16,292 nucleotides of DNA from JAWLFI01 sp964525165. Lineage in GTDB: Bacteria > Bacteroidota > Bacteroidia > Chitinophagales > Saprospiraceae. The translations under genes and the position numbers were made by a program. The stretch is taken from positions 1-16,292 of the forward strand of contig CAZGGG010000063.1 of the NCBI GenBank assembly GCA_964525165.1, written 5' to 3'. Below the pieces are notes generated by a model, which was not told the origin of the DNA, did not search any database, and saw nothing but the letters and a program-made list of their open reading frames with translations. Below are positions 14,889 to 16,292 of this stretch, one piece after another (within the stretch, counting starts at the first letter, position 1; every line of letters starts with the position of its first letter).

Positions 14889-15730
14889 AAGCGCTGCATT
14901 TTAAATTGTCGCACCCATCGGGTTACTATAAGGATGATGGTAGCTGCCACTAAAAAATAAATAACGGTAACTGCATAAGCTTGAGGGATATTCGCCAGAT
15001 CAAACTTCTGCAACTTATCAACAATATAGACAGAGAGCATTTTAGGATATACTCCGCCTACGATAAGTGGAATTTCATATGAACCCATGATCAAAATGGT
15101 ATATAAAACCATAAGTGGGAGGGTTTTCTTCCCCAATAGCTGTAAGCCGGCGTATCGAAAAAACTGAGCAACAGACGTTCCAAAATTTTGGCTCATCTGT
15201 AACAATTCATTCAATTGTAAGCTCCGATACAGATCAAAGAAATACAAAGTGAAGAAGGGCGTGATGAGGCAACCATGAATCAAAATCAAGGCCCAAGGGC
15301 TGTTTCCTAACACCCAAGCAGGAAAGTCTGCAGGTCCCTCAATCAGTCCCCATTGGAATAGAAATCTTGATATCCAGCCACTTTGACCTAACCATTGAAA
15401 ACCCAACCAAGCTGCCACGACCGACGGGAATATCATAGCACTGTACCAAACGAAAGCAATTTTTTCATTGGAACGGCCACGATAGGAAATGAAAGCAAAA
15501 ATAGCTCCCAGCAGTACAGCCATACCCACACTTGCTATCGCGACGCCTGCAGAGAAGCCTAGAGAAGCCCAAAAACTTCCATCCTGCAATACCGCCTTCC
15601 AATGCTGCCCTCCTTGCTGAATCGATGGAATATTGAGGAATCCAAAACTGTATCGCGCAGCAAAATAAAATGCCAGCACTACCGGGAATAGCACAATGGA
15701 ATACAGGAAGAAATGGCTTCGACGCTTCAT
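14885..15730 (-). CDS. ABC importer inner-membrane permease, first subunit (YnjC N-half-like)
   Basis: A 281-residue permease with about six membrane segments: near 8-27, 53-80, 90-112, 136-165, 206-228 and 254-275. The ATPase-contact loop is around QLNELLQMSQNFGTSVAQFF (171-190). It starts with a TAATG overlap of 1 nt with the solute-binding protein stop at 15730. Split permeases of about 250-280 residues each replace the single ~500-residue fused permease of E. coli YnjC. The substrate class is not readable from the permeases. Confidence 0.85.
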   Translation of the reverse strand: MKRRSHFFLYSIVLFPVVLAFYFAARYSFGFLNIPSIQQGGQHWKAVLQDGSFWASLGFSAGVAIASVGMAVLLGAIFAFISYRGRSNEKIAFVWYSAMIFPSVVAAWLGFQWLGQSGWISRFLFQWGLIEGPADFPAWVLGNSPWALILIHGCLITPFFTLYFFDLYRSLQLNELLQMSQNFGTSVAQFFRYAGLQLLGKKTLPLMVLYTILIMGSYEIPLIVGGVYPKMLSVYIVDKLQKFDLANIPQAYAVTVIYFLVAATIILIVTRWVRQFKMQRL

Positions 15731-16292
15731 TAATAGTCCAATTTTCCTTCCATATAGTTTTGGAAATCTTCATATAAACGAATCATATATTGGGGATCTA
15801 ATTCTTGAAGTGCCAAAGAGTCAATAGAGGAGCGCTCGGGTGCATAGGTTCTTTGCATCGCCTTTTCAAAAAGCTGTTGTTGCTTGTCCGTCAATTGATC
15901 CATAGAGATAACCGGGCCATCACCCCATACCTCAGTCTTAGATTTTTCCAATTGTGCCTCCGGAGAAATGAGAAAATTAATGACGACCATCGCTGCAGCC
16001 TTCCGGGACGATTGTTTTGGAATACCTAAATAATGACTGTTTTGGACACTACCGTAGGCGGGCACGGCAGCTCTGGCAGTGGTATCAAAAATGTTTCGGT
16101 AAATTTTATTCTCCACCTCCGCATCATTATTACTAAAGGTAAACCACAGCTCTTCGTTTTGAAACATCTGATGCATGGGTGCCACAGATGACGGAAAGGT
16201 CGCTCCCTTTCGCCAGAGATAGGGTTTTAACTGATCGATGTATTGCCATAGTTCCCGACTATACTGTTGATAGCGGTTTTCATCAAAAGCTC
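15730..16292 (-). CDS. YnjB-like solute-binding protein, C-terminal part (5' end beyond the right edge)
   Basis: A partial gene open to the right edge, with about 187 residues visible; the GTG at 16185 is not the start, because the frame continues with ELWQYIDQLKPYLWRKGATFP upstream of it. Features point to the YnjB family (COG4134) of extracytoplasmic binding proteins: the LWQYIDQLKPYLWRKG stretch, LWFTFSNNDAEVENKIYR, AAVPAYGSVQNSHYLGIP, and AAAMVVINFLISPEAQLEKS followed by WGDGP. The family is the binding component of YnjBCD-type importers, whose physiological ligand is unsettled. In Bacteroidota such proteins are usually periplasmic or lipoproteins; the signal is outside the window. Leads the six-gene operon or is near its head. 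Confidence 0.85.
   Translation of the reverse strand, partial: AFDENRYQQYSRELWQYIDQLKPYLWRKGATFPSSVAPMHQMFQNEELWFTFSNNDAEVENKIYRNIFDTTARAAVPAYGSVQNSHYLGIPKQSSRKAAAMVVINFLISPEAQLEKSKTEVWGDGPVISMDQLTDKQQQLFEKAMQRTYAPERSSIDSLALQELDPQYMIRLYEDFQNYMEGKLDY

Noticed and set aside
15465..15773. 102-codon - strand open frame
   Set aside because: Overlaps the first permease gene and the binding-protein end in another frame, without recognisable features.

Overview
The window looks like chromosomal DNA of a free-living member of the Bacteroidota, perhaps a Saprospirales- or Cytophagales-type marine bacterium; the order is a guess. The evidence is a type IX secretion C-terminal domain on a large beta-propeller-like protein, promoter -7 elements of the Bacteroidota form TAnnTTTG, a glycine-lipid-type acyltransferase pair, small DUF6580 and DUF5522 genes, and lipoprotein signals. 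Gene packing is very tight. No rRNA, tRNA, CRISPR array, transposase or phage gene was seen.

Left part (1-4010): the 3' end of an ABC-2 type permease on the + strand meets a secreted M1-family zinc metallopeptidase on the - strand. Divergent from the peptidase is a two-gene + strand unit, a DUF6580 membrane protein and a tiny cysteine-rich DUF5522 protein, read from a well-formed promoter at 2583-2614. It ends against a - strand lipoprotein with a carboxypeptidase-regulatory-like segment and a dockerin-like calcium-binding segment.

Middle part (4146-10915): a 927-residue BNR/sortilin-like repeat protein carries both a lipobox and a T9SS type A sorting domain. Its 3' end overlaps a - strand acyltransferase pair (PlsC/GlsA-like, then OlsB/GlsB-like) that probably makes amino-acid-containing acyl lipids. 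Next come a lipoprotein-type methionine sulfoxide reductase MsrA (- strand) and, divergent from it, an NADP-type glutamate dehydrogenase (+ strand).

Right part (10918-16292): a single - strand operon that runs off the right edge. In transcription order it holds a YnjB-like solute-binding protein (partial), two separate inner-membrane permeases, an ABC ATPase, a radical SAM enzyme with extra C-terminal cysteines, and a GNAT acetyltransferase/carbon-nitrogen hydrolase fusion. The first four junctions are 1- or 4-nt start/stop overlaps and the last is a 10-nt gap, so import and chemistry seem to be made together. I do not know a described pathway with this composition, and it is the best candidate here for an undescribed system: uptake of a small molecule followed by radical SAM modification and amide or nitrile hydrolysis and/or acyl transfer.

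All four convergent gene pairs end within 0-2 nt of each other or overlap, leaving no intergenic room for terminators.
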